Assembly: GCA_964007475.1 (NCBI GenBank)
Contig: OZ023273.1
Coordinates: 6,777,234-6,841,233 of the forward strand
Length of the DNA stretch: 64,000 nt
Source: Hybos culiciformis
Taxonomy: Eukaryota; Arthropoda; Insecta; Diptera; Hybotidae
Direction of reading: 5' to 3'
Shown: positions 12,501 through 23,200 of the stretch, one piece after another
Position numbering within the stretch: the stretch's first letter is position 1
Layout of the letters: each line of letters opens with the position of its first letter
Notes under the pieces: generated by a model
Seen by the model: only the letters and a program-made list of their open reading frames with translations
Databases searched by the model: none
Told to the model about the DNA's origin: nothing
Position numbers and translations under genes: made by a program

Positions 12501-14051
12501 TTTGAAATCATCAAATTAAAAAAATATTTAAATAACAATCTCATTAAATTGATCTGAAAATAAAAAATATACATAATATATAGCATAATATTTAACTATT
12601 TTATTATATTAGATAAGCAATATTTTATATTTATGTAAGTAGCATTTTTCTCAATCTTTGCATTTTGTTTTTCTAATTATGACATTTCTGAACTTAAGTA
12701 GCCCATAATACTTTTTGGGTGTAATTTTAATATCAAAACTGTATTAGAAATAGTTTTGTGGCCACAAGGCATAATCGCAGTTATATTATACTACGTAACT
12801 TCACAAATGTTCCATTTTCTTGCTTTAAAATGAATTTTTTTACAGTGTTACAAAACATAATAGCTTTAGCAACTTTCAATTACATTTTTATAAAAGTCTA
12901 CAAACTGCACTCTAAAAAAGTTCCCATTAAACGCAGTCTTACTCCTTTTGCTTACTCAGTTACTGTTAACAAAATTATCATTGTTTACTTATAATAGTTA
13001 AAAATTCAACAGTACAACGTCTTTCACGTTTTACTAGGTTTCTTGTAAAACAATAAATTAAAAAAAAAAAACAAATTTTATAAGGTTTCTTCCATAAAAT
13101 AAAAAAAAAATAAATAAATAAATTTATATTGATTTTAATTTAAAAATACTTAAAAAACGCATTAAATATGAACATTTTTACGACAAATGAGCATCATGTT
13201 TTCTATGTTTTCATGATATAAAAATATTTTTGCTTCATGCATTGAATATAATAATAAATAGAAAAAAGAAAACAGAAAAATTAAAATTGAAATAAACTTT
13301 CTGTCTTTCTGAAGGAAATAAAAATAAGAAAAGAAAAAAAAAAAACAAATGGAAAAACAGAGAATAAAAAAAAAAACAACAAATCTACCAAGTTCGTAAA
13401 ACTTAAAAATTATTTTTTCACTCAATTTTATTTTATTCCCGCACACCCACCAACTGCTTTTTAATTTTGTTTAAAAAAAAAACAAAATACGGAAACATAG
13501 AAATTCTTAAATACTTTTTAAAGTATAATACAGAAAAAAACAAAAAAAAAATAAATTATTTTACATCGATTTCCGGAATCTAAGAAAAAAAAATTGCACC
13601 ATTTTACAATTGGATATAAAATAATAAAAAAAATAAATTTTCTAGAACTATATAAAATAACAATAATGTTATACATAAAATTTATGCTCATATTTTCAAC
13701 CTTAAATAAATCTGTCATTTTTTTAATAGTTAATAGATTTCGATTTAAAGTATTCTCAGATGCGGTTATTATATAGATCGTACGAATTCACTAATAAAAA
13801 GTTATGAAATTGAGCTTCCTTTAAGTTTCCTCTAAATATATAGTTAAATTATTCTTCTTAAATATCAAAAGATACATAATATAGTAAGTTCGTAAAAAGT
13901 CCTTGAACCTTGAAGAATAATAAGTAGTTTACAAGGCACTTTCTCAACTTATGCCTTGGGAGCTTGAATAGTATGTTAGACATAAAACCTTGAATATTTA
14001 GTCGAAATCTATAAATTAGTTTTCAATTTGTGAAGCATTCAAGAATGAAAG
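9520..14051. other. Intron G-H, left part
   Basis: AT-rich intron. Contains a long T-run near 11055-11083 and many A/T homopolymers. The open frames here are low-complexity (Phe/Lys/Ile) and show no splice or codon support. Confidence 0.65.
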
Positions 14052-14054
14052 TTA

Positions 14055-14591
14055 AGGTCGGTATTCAACTGGAGATAAAATCAACTTTTTCATATAAAAT
14101 TTTATCTGAGATAAATTTTAGTTGAGTGAATTTAATTTATCGGTACCCAACTGAAGATAAATGGAAATTTATCTGAGTAAAAATTGTATGAAAATATTTT
14201 CACTCAAATAAATTTTATTTCAAAAATTTATCTTGCAAAGAATGTTTTGAACATTCTTTTCAAGATAAATTTTGACATTAGGTCGTGTAAAAAGAATTTG
14301 ACGTTTGTTGTTTGACGAAAACAAACAAAAATCAGAAACTAAAATAATTTCTAAACTGAAATTGGTAAAAAATATTAAAATTAAAATAATTGTTTAATTT
14401 AATAAAATAAAATAATATTGGTAAAATTAATTAAATAAAATGGATGAAAGTTGGGAGGTAAGTAAATTAAAAATAAAATTGTTTAGGTAGTTTTTATCAA
14501 AATATATTTAGTGTCAATTTTTATCACTCAATAATGTTCCTTTTCAAGATAAAATTTATCTTGTACTTTATCTTCAGTTGAATACCGGCCT
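14055..14591. mobile_element. PIF/Harbinger-like non-autonomous element with TTA duplication
   Basis: The left end is AGGTCGGTATTCAACTGGAG and the right end, as reverse complement, AGGCCGGTATTCAACTGAAG. TTA flanks both sides (14052-14054 and 14592-14594), the TSD expected for PIF/Harbinger elements. GATAAATT-like motifs recur inside both ends. Near the right side lies ATGGATGAAAGTTGGGAG followed by GTAAGTAA, which looks like a short first coding exon with a donor, possibly inherited from a parent element. Without a transposase the superfamily call rests on the TSD and ends. Confidence 0.75.
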
Positions 14592-14594
14592 TTA

Positions 14595-16349
14595 GATCTT
14601 AACGATACAGTTTAAGTTATTTCAAAAACCTTTCAACATTTCATACAAAAAAGTATATAAAAATTTAACTTGGGCGTGTTCGGTAAAGTAAAGATTTTTT
14701 TTCTTTTTTTTTTAATTTTGCATAATTAAATTAATTATCCCTCTTTTTGTTTTTTTGTTTTTTTAATTTATTTCATTATTAATTATCTTTTAGTTGTTTT
14801 CTATAATATTACTTTCAACTTCGTTTTATGATATTTTATATTTTTTAATTTTTTTAAAGAAACCTTTAATGATTGTTTCATGTATACACTACACTCGGTA
14901 CAAAATGTAATAACTTTGAAAAATATATAAATACTTATATAAAAGAAAATTTTATTATATTTTATTTTCTTAGAAAAATAATGGAAAGTACAAAAAAAAA
15001 GAAGTTATTTTTGTCAACAAAATAAAATAAAAAATAAAAAATTGAACAATGATATAAATGGAAATTTAAAGAATTTTATTTTATTTTCTATTTTATTTTT
15101 TTGTTACTACTTATATAGTAAAAAAATAAAAAAAGTTTCATATTTCTGTTCAATATGCATGCCCCTCTTCTTTATATATTATTTATGCAATTCAATTGGA
15201 AGAAGAAAAAAAAAAATAGAATTAAAGAATATTTTTCTTTATATTCTCATAAGAAAAGTTTAAAGTTTGTAAAAATTTAAATTTAATATAAAAAAAAAAA
15301 TTATGTTAAAAGTTTTTAATGATAATTTTATTTTTTTTACATTTCAGATAAATATAGAAGAAAAAACAATATCGCTCTGAATTTATTTTTTTTTATACGT
15401 AAGAGATAAGTGGTTAAGCAAATCAAAACTCGGTAATGTTGTTATTAAGTGCCAAGAGCTGGGCGATAATTAAGTTAGCAAATCTTCTATTTAGTAATGG
15501 TAATCTCAAAATAAGCTCTTAATTTTGTTACGAGATTTAGTTATAGTGAGAGAGAAGGTGTAACTTCTAACTTTTACGTTAACACCTTTAAACTTGATTT
15601 ATTTATATATACAAATAATATAAAGTACTTAATATGTCATTTATAATTGATAATAAGTACCTACTGTAGAAAATTCTATAATTTCTATAGTGGAACAGGT
15701 GATATAATGTACCATCTTTGAAGAGAAAAAAAAAAAACTAAGTAAGTAAGTAAAGTATACTAAGTTTGACACTAAGTAATTAATAATTCCAAATATAATA
15801 TCGAGTGTTTTAAAATTCTTTATGTCCTTTATTGTGATTAATTATTCCTCCGTAAATTTAAGAAGTGAAAATTGACCCACTTCCCGTCATCAGATCAAAA
15901 TGAAAATTTGCAATATATATCTTATTGTACTTAATTTATGCTTGTACAAAATTTTCATTCAATTTTGGTTCCAGCATTATTTATTTTTGAATAATGTTTA
16001 TCAATAATTTCCATGTGGTTGAAATATTGGTTCAAGGAATAGCTAAAAGTTGAAATTTTAATAATAATAGAATTCGCATGGAAACTTGCTCTGAACATAG
16101 TTGAGGGAAAGGATAAACAATAAATACAGGAATTCTAGAATCTTCGCATTTTCCAAGATAAACTTAAATTTGTGTTTTTTTTTTTTCATATTATTCCACT
16201 TATTTTACCCAAATTCATAAAAATTATTAATATTTTTTCTTTTCCCCTTTTTTTTTTTATTTTTCAAATTAAAACTTTTCTTTCACTATATTTTATATAT
16301 GTAACTATGAAGTGAAAAAAATATTTTTTAAATTATTATTATTATTTAC
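14595..16349. other. Intron G-H, right part
   Basis: AT-rich intron sequence. It contains a segment at about 15850-15910 resembling one at about 48130-48190 (listed separately). No gene is seen. Confidence 0.6.
15850..15910 (+). repeat. Dispersed repeat fragment, copy 1
   Basis: Contains AAGAAGTGAAAATTGACCCA then CTTCCCGTCATCAGATCAAA. It aligns over about 60 bp with 48130-48190 (AAGAAGTAAAAATTGCTCCA then CATTCCGTCAACCGATCGAA). Probably fragments of one transposon family; the family is not recognised. Confidence 0.55.
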
Positions 16350-16470
16350 CTTTGAACCCATTTGTATGTCGGTGGTGGATTTCCTTCAGCTACACATTCA
16401 AAAGCAGCCGGACTAAATAATGGAGCAGTTGTTAAACGATCTGGTCCAGCTGATAAAATTCTTGGGGCAT
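16350..16470 (-). CDS. Ig-superfamily adhesion protein, exon G: first half of Ig domain 4
   Basis: The acceptor is TTACACAG|ATGCC and the donor CAA AG|GTAAATAA; phase 1 in, phase 2 out. The translation is YAPRILSAGPDRLTTAPLF followed by SPAAFECVAEGNPPPTYKW and VQR. The B-strand cysteine and C-strand tryptophan are both present. The 6.8-kb intron that follows (9520-16349) carries a PIF/Harbinger-like insertion. Confidence 0.93.
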
Positions 16471-16810
16471 CTGTGTAATAATTAAGAAAGAAAAACGAAA
16501 AAAAAAAAACGAAAAAAATTATCTTGTAATAATAAAAATTAAAACTTTTCCTTTCAAGTTTCTTCTTTTTTTTTAAATCACTAATGAAAAAAAACAAACC
16601 TAATTTTTATTCGTAAAAGTTTCCTTTTGTTTTATAGGAAAATTAAAACTACATAAAAAAAAAATTGTATTTCCACAAGAGGAAAAAAAAAGGAAATCAT
16701 AAAGTTAATTTAAGATTAAACTTTTACAAAAAATAAAAATTATAATAATAATAATATAAAGAAAAATAGAAATACATAATAGACAAAAAAGTTTTAAAAT
16801 TTTAAATTAC

Positions 16811-16922
16811 ATTTAACGTCAAGTTGTATTGAAAGTTGTTCAGAAGTTCCAACGGAGTTTTGCGCCTGACAGGTGTATAAACCAGCATCTCTACGACCAA
16901 CTGGCCTTAATTGTAATGACTC
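16811..16922 (-). CDS. Ig-superfamily adhesion protein, exon F: second half of Ig domain 3
   Basis: The acceptor is TTTTTCACAG|GAGTC and the donor AAA T|GTAATTTA; phase 0 in, phase 1 out. The product ESLQLRPVGRRDAGLYTCQ continues AQNSVGTSEQL and ends IQLDVK. It has a textbook F-strand D-A-G-x-Y-x-C-x-A-x-N motif, diagnostic of an I-set Ig domain. It joins exon E in frame without any stop. Confidence 0.94.
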
Positions 16923-17324
16923 CTGTGAAAAAAAAATTCATTTTTTTTTTATAAAAGAAGTTAATTTCATTATTTTTCCTTAATTGAAAAACTTTTAAAG
17001 AATAGAAATAATAATATAATAAAAGGTATATAACTTTAATGAGATCTGAGTCTATTTCGGCTGTACAATATTTTAATTTCATTATTATATAAGTTGAAGT
17101 TTTCTAGATTTTTTTTTAAAACTAAATAATAAGCTTTAATTTTAATTCTGGATAATATTTTCATATTAGTTAAAATTACCGTGAATAATTTAATTAAAAA
17201 CTGGAAACAAAATAATCCAAAATGAATTAAAATTAATTTTTAGTTCTCTAAGTATGTAAAAACATATGATTTCAATAACTCAATAATTGTTACACAAATT
17301 CTATTCAAAATTTATTAATTTTAC
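16923..17324. other. Intron E-F
   Basis: 402-bp AT-rich intron between the two halves of Ig domain 3. Nothing else is seen. The F-G intron (16471-16810) is similar. Confidence 0.8.
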
Positions 17325-17473
17325 CTGTAAACTAGCAATTTCTGATCTACCAGCACGCCTCCACACTATACTTGCTGGTGGATTTGCATCTGCTACGCAT
17401 CTCATAATTAATGTATCCTTACTTTCTTCTAAATCGATTTCCGGTGCTCCTATTAGACGAATAGTAGGAGCAT
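17325..17473 (-). CDS. Ig-superfamily adhesion protein, exon E: first half of Ig domain 3
   Basis: The acceptor is TTATCAG|ATGC and the donor TTACAG|GTAAAATT; phase 1 in, phase 0 out. The reading frame gives YAPTIRLIGAPEIDLEE, then the B-strand cysteine (IMRCVADANPPASIVW), the C-strand tryptophan and RRAGRSEIASLQ. The YAPxI linker at the start recurs at the start of Ig domain 4, so the two linkers are paralogous. Confidence 0.93.
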
Positions 17474-17556
17474 CTGATAAAAAAAAAAATAAAGTATATT
17501 ATTATTTATTATATACCCTACTAATGAAACAAAAAAAAAAATTAAACCAAACTTAC

Positions 17557-17751
17557 ATTTAACATCTACTCTGGCCTCAACACTGACCGATTTTGCAGCA
17601 TAAGATTCATGAAGTGCAATACATTTTAATACTACGCCATGACGTTCACGAGAAGCTGGCACTTGAACTACTGATGTTGCTGACCATGTTCGCCTATTGT
17701 CAGGCTCTGTTGAATTAACCTGTGGTCCTAGAGGTGTCAGCTCTTGATCAC
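17557..17751 (-). CDS. Ig-superfamily adhesion protein, exon D: second half of Ig domain 2
   Basis: The acceptor is CTCAAG|GTGATC and the donor AAA T|GTAAGTTT; both phases are 1. The translation includes a possible N-glycosylation site (NST), an acidic loop (TEPDNRRTW) and the F-strand cysteine in VVLKCIALHES, ending ARVDVK. Hydrophilic A/E-strand sequence (WSATSVVQVPASRERHG) fills the space between. The next intron is only 83 bp, one of the few minimal-sized introns in the locus. The domain lies outside the cell and is probably used in homophilic or heterophilic adhesion, by family analogy. Confidence 0.92.
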
Positions 17752-17948
17752 CTTGAGATGACAGAGAAAAATTAAAATTTAAAACTAAAAACTTAAAAAA
17801 AAATCTTTGAACAGATTTTATTTTTGATGGAAAAAATTTTAAAATCTACATAACTTTATTTTCTAAGTATGTATGTATATAAAAATTATTTTCTCTATTA
17901 ATTCACTTTATTTTCAATTACCTACATATTTTCTTGTTAATTACTTAC

Positions 17949-18092
17949 CTAGAAACCATTTAATCAATGCTGGTGGATTACCATAATGTGATATACATTT
18001 AACTGTTGCGACAGCACCAGTATCAACAGTTATATTATGCCCGGGTGGAACATGAACACCCTCATGTTCTAATCGTGGTCTCTGTGGTTTAA
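17949..18092 (-). CDS. Ig-superfamily adhesion protein, exon C: first half of Ig domain 2
   Basis: The acceptor is TTTTTAG|TTAAACC and the donor CTA G|GTAAGTAA, with phase 1 on both sides. The product begins KPQRPRLEHEG and carries a potential N-glycosylation site (HNITV), the B-strand cysteine (VKCISHYGNPP) and the C-strand tryptophan (IKWFLG). The GNPP turn before the tryptophan is typical of I-set and C2 domains in the nephrin/Kirre/Echinoid type of cell-adhesion proteins. It lies 288 bp downstream of exon B, in the compact part of the gene. Confidence 0.92.
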
Positions 18093-18380
18093 CTAAAAAT
18101 AAGGAAAAAAAAACATATAATAAAAAAATAAATAAAGGCTAAATTACTTTGTAATTGGAAATCACAAAAAAGAATATTCTATTTTATGAGGAAATGTTTT
18201 ATAATAACGTTGTTGGCAAATTTTTCAATTAAATTATGTAAATTTTATTCGATCGATTAAATTAAACAATTTAAGTTGACACTTATAGTTTAGCATTTAG
18301 ATTTTGTGATGATGTTGAGATATCGAAATTTGAAAAGAATTTATACAAAATGCAGACTTTGCAAAAATTATAATACTTAC

Positions 18381-18591
18381 TCCTTACAACTAATCGCACT
18401 GGTTGACTTGTTAAGGCGTCTTGTGCTGTAAAATCACTAGCGGTTACTTGGCACTCCCATAGACCGTCATCAAAATCTAATGTGGCTGAACGTATCCACA
18501 ATGAGCAGTCTCCTCCATTATATGGGGGTTGTAAATGAATATGTGGTACTGATCCAGCCCATTCATATTTTTTAGCATATATTCCTACAGG
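18381..18591 (-). CDS. Ig-superfamily adhesion protein, exon B: second half of Ig domain 1
   Basis: Acceptor TTTCAG|CCTGTA and donor AGG A|GTAAGTAT give phase 0 in and phase 1 out. The product starts PVGIYAKKYEWAG and contains GGDCSLWIRSATLDFDDGLWECQVTA in two stretches: the E-strand L-x-I, the D-x-x-x-x-x-C tyrosine-corner equivalent (DDGLWEC, Trp instead of Tyr), and a G-strand ending VRLVVR. The second canonical Ig cysteine is in WECQV. A further cysteine (GDCSLW) could pair with the extra one in exon A, giving a second disulfide; this pairing is inferred. The domain ends at a phase-1 intron, as do all later Ig domains of this gene. Confidence 0.93.
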
Positions 18592-20105
18592 CTGAAATTA
18601 AATAAATAATATTGAATATATAAAATACGAATTTTTTATTAAAATGTCACCTAAAATATAACGTAAAAAGTGACCAAAGTTTTAATTCATTATTGATTGA
18701 ATTAAATTTAGTTTGGGCTTTTCGATTAAACATTAAAGTATATTTAGCAACTCTGTCGATATATAATACTACTTGTAACTATTACATAGATTTCTTATTA
18801 TCAAGAATCAAATTGATTGTGAAACTTTTTTATCAAGGAATAAATAATATAATAAAAATGCTTAAAACTTTTCATTGAAACTTGATTCCAAAGATACATA
18901 AATTTCATTTACTTTTCATTACATGTATATATACATGTTTATACCTAACAGCAGCAGGACGATCAAAAGTCATTCATTACACGATATTTATTTATATAAA
19001 TTACTAGCTTTCTGTATAATGAATAATATAGTTTTTATTATGTTTTTATTACTTAAAAGTTACATTATGTTAAAAAACAGCTCTAAGTCATTATTTCATA
19101 ATTACAATACCATACAAAGTAACATAATATGTATATAATAATAAGGAATACGTATACGAACAATTATATGTATTCTCAATTTTATTAAAGGGTTCAATTT
19201 TATTATAATACGTTAGATTTTTACATATAATTATATACAGTTGAGGGTACATCTTATTTTATAGAAATTGATATGTATATTTTACATTACAATAAAAATT
19301 TTAACAAAATATTCTCCTTTTCAGAATGTAAATGAATCGACAAATGAAATTTCTATATATATGGAACGTAATATGCACAACATGAATATATTAAATATCC
19401 ACACACATTCACATAAGTCGCTACATACAAAATTTTGAGTACCTGCAAAATAATATAAAATTAAGATATTAATTTACTAAAACAGTAACATAGTACTTAT
19501 AAATGTTATTTTCATGAGCATGAAATACATATTTTATATATGCGAGTATGTTGGTTTGATAAAATTTTGTATGTTCCGTCCGTTTGGAAGTTTCTATATT
19601 ACATATACGATTATTTTCTGGAATAGAAATAAAATATCGTTTTCCTAAAAATTAAATAAAATTAGCTTTATTGTCTTTTATTTATGAAAAGTAAGGAAAC
19701 GGTAGACAAGTGAATACAAACTATTGCAATTTTATTAGTATACGAACAATTCATGAGTAATTCATGATTATACCTTACCGGCAGATAAAAATAATAAAAT
19801 TTTGTTAGGAATAGGTACTATGTTGTTATGTCAGAATATGTTCAATGACAGAATATCGATATTCGCCTTTAACTTAAGCATACAGTTTTCGTATTTTATT
19901 TTACATTTGAAGTTAATTTAACACATAAAAAGTATGTACACAATATTTTCTTAATGGTTTTTTTTGCTATGCATACTATGCTCTATACAATTCTATTGCA
20001 ATACAAAAAAATTTTATTTCTCCAGATACGATAATTCAATGAAAAATATCTAAAATACAATTTTATTTTATTTCGAATGAATAGAATTAAAATTTGTGTA
20101 TCTAC
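18592..20105. other. Intron A-B
   Basis: AT-rich intron splitting Ig domain 1. Several TATATA-type runs and no gene or transposon ends that I can see. Confidence 0.7.
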
Positions 20106-20233
20106 CTTATTATCTTTTTGCCATGAACATGTACCGGCTTTATCAATTATTTTACATGTTAGTAGTGTATCTTCCCCTGGATTAACTTCTGTATATTTTG
20201 GTTGTTCAGCAAATCTTTGTATTGAATTTATTT
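20106..20233 (-). CDS. Ig-superfamily adhesion protein, exon A: first half of Ig domain 1
   Basis: The exon runs from a TTCCAG acceptor to an AAG|GTAGAT donor; it is entered in phase 1 and left in phase 0. It encodes SIQRFAEQPKYTEVNPGED, then the B-strand cysteine (LLTCKI) and the C-strand tryptophan (GTCSWQKD). The start QRFA..P plus the G-T-x-x-W-x-K-D pattern resembles the N-terminal Ig domain of nephrin, SNS/Hibris and Kirre/Roughest proteins. An extra cysteine sits just before the tryptophan. The mature extracellular domain probably begins here, a few residues after signal cleavage. The family call comes from recognised sequence character; I could not search for an orthologue, so no symbol is given. 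Confidence 0.88.
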
Positions 20234-23200
20234 CTGGAATAAAATAAATGATAATTAAATAAATTATTGAGAAAGTTGTAATAAAAATAATATAATAATA
20301 ATATATTTCTATACTGTACATTTATATAATATTATCTCTGGAAAATTCTCAAGTAAATAAATACTAAGTGTCTGTTTCTATGAAAACATTTGTTACCATT
20401 GATAAATTCTTCAATTTACGAAATGTTAAAGTAGTGTTTTATGAACTATATAAAGTTATTTTGACCCATTTAACGCATATTGTTGGTAAGTAGAAATACC
20501 AGCATGTTTGAATATTTTCATATATAATTTTAGGTTACTTTAAAGATAAAAAGAAGATTATCATCAAACTTGGTTTCATTAAACTTAGTGATTTGTGCAA
20601 ATATTATACAATTAATTCAAAATATTTAAAAAATTTTAATTGTCGGGAAACCCAGGGAACGACTATTTCTATAAAAATTCGGTTATTATTATAACACATA
20701 AATAATAATTCTCAAGTCCAACCGAACTTTGGGAATTGCAGGTTAACTTATCTGCATTTGAGTTTTGAAAACCAACAACGGAGTAAGAGTGTCTCTTTCT
20801 TAATAACATAATAACCTAGTTAATTTTTTTAGACTGAGTTAAAAATCAAAGGCCCAAAAGGCATAAAAAAATGTCTACACAAATCTTTTATTTAACCATT
20901 AATATATTTTACAGAAGTCATTTTAAATTCTAACCAACAATATAATTTCTTGAAATTTTTATTTTTTCTTAATTTTAATACATATTATTACAAGAATCAA
21001 CAAAACACTTCTAGTATAATAAAAATTTCTTGCATTTCCTATACACATTTTCTTAATAATCAGAAATTTCCTTTCATTATGTAATGTAATAAAAAGCATT
21101 TTTTATTACATTCAATTTGCATGTTCAACATAAATATGTGTATGCAAAAAGTCTGTAGATACTTATAGATCCTTACTTTTTTTTGAAGTCACTTGATATC
21201 TGCAAAAAATTCTTTATGAAAATTTTTAAGTTTTGATAGTATTGTACACAGTATTTGGGCCAGCAGTGAAAGAATAATAATGGTACGTAATTTTAACATC
21301 TAATTCCGAGAAGTAATCGTTTCAAAATACAAGATCAATCAATTCTGGCAATGGTCATTAGTAAACTTATTACAAAACAGGAGATTCTAGAACTTGTCAA
21401 AGGGTTTGGCGATATAGAATTTTCATGCTTAAAATATGATGCAAAAAATTGAATTCAATCAAAAAAAATTGGAAAAGGTGAAAAGGTTTATATACTTCAT
21501 AAATATAAATTACAAAAATAAAATCCTATATTTTCATTTTTGAATAATGAAATAGTTATAGTAAACATTCCCTACTAACATAACGTTCGTAATTTTGATT
21601 GCAGATTTAATTTTATTTAAGTCTCATAATATCAAAAAAATAATAATTTACCTCAATTTAAATTTTTAGGTCACTGCCTCGTATGTTCAGATTGCTGTTA
21701 CTTTATTTTCTTCTTGAATGATTTAGATATTCATTTTCATTATAATAATCTAATGAAAATTTTATGTTTATGTGAATATTAAAAAAATAAAATAAAAAAT
21801 TTAAATTGCACACATGAAGTTCTTTAATATTTATAAATATTTGTTGAAACAAATTAATTTTTAAGGTTATTAAGATACATTCAAATTATGTTTTAATATC
21901 TTTTATAAAACCTTTGTGAATTTTTTATGTAATTATAATAAATCCATATATTAAACTGAAAATTATATATAAAGATAAGGTAATACTATTCAATATATAT
22001 AGTAGTAATATATGTATTAAAAGTTAATCAAAAGTTTCATATTATGGCAATTTGTAAATGATTTGTCTTTAATCTTAAATTTCTTAGAATTATTGTAAGA
22101 TTTTCGTACAATAGATACTTAGTACGGTTGTAATTTGAAAGTTGAATAAAATACTTTGCAGATGTGAATAACATTATATGAATTTTTTATTAAAAAAAAA
22201 AACTTAATATTTCGGTTTTCCACTTCAACAAAATTTTGTTTAGTAAAAAAATTCGTTTGGAAAAAAAAAATAATAATTAATAATATTATTAGAATAAGTT
22301 TTTTTGACAGTACAAAAATCAATCATCATCATAATAAATTTTATTCCTTCATTGACAAAAAGAAATGATGAAAATATTTTCATATGCGAAATTATAAAAC
22401 CAAGAAACATAATTTAATTCAAAAATTATTAGCTTAAAAAATCAATATTTTGTTTATAAAAACTTAGATATAAATATCTTATCTTGGAACTATACTTTAA
22501 GATTCTATAATGTGTAATAAATATTTCCATACTTCTTCAGATTTAAGTTGGAAATTTCTTTTCAATGCATTGATTTTTAGCTCTTTTCTTCTCAACTTTC
22601 GATGAAGAAAAAAAAGATTGCAAGCAACTTCTGACTTATTAAAATACTGTTTTATATGAACTCCTGTTTAAATTCTATTTTTTCCAAACTTTCTAATACA
22701 GACTCAATTTGTATGTTTATGCTCTGTTTTGTTTTTTTTTTTCGACAAAAATTAAATTAAAATTGCTTTACATGACAATAAAAAAAAAAATGAAAATAAA
22801 AAGATTTATGATTAAATATGTGGTAAAAATGACAAAAATTTTATTTTTATTTTTTATTTTCACAAAAGTATTTTTTTTTTCTTTCATTTTATTATTTTTT
22901 ATATTTTATTTTTTTTGTTCAAAAAAAAAAAATAATAATAATAATAATCATTTTCTTCTAAGAAATGAAAAAGCAATTTGTTAAGAATTTTCCGAAAAAA
23001 AAAACCATACATATGTACATTATTTTGATTGATTGCAAAATTTTTATAGTGATAAATGATTTTATTTTTTTTCTTCTTCTTCTGTATGACTCTATGTTAC
23101 ACAAAAAAAAAAATTAAATTAGATTAAAGTTAAATTATTAAATTTAATAAAATAATATTAATGAAAATTTAACTGTACAAGAAGGTATAAACGAAATTAA

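Noticed and set aside
12758..12994. 78-aa plus-strand open frame
   Set aside because: Average-looking composition but no start context, domain, repeat or neighbour support.
16923..17082. Minus-strand open frame running into exon F
   Set aside because: Its left part is intron; the true exon starts at the CACAG acceptor at 16922.
22709..22984. 91-aa hydrophobic plus-strand open frame
   Set aside because: Phe-rich stretches come from T homopolymers, not a credible membrane protein.
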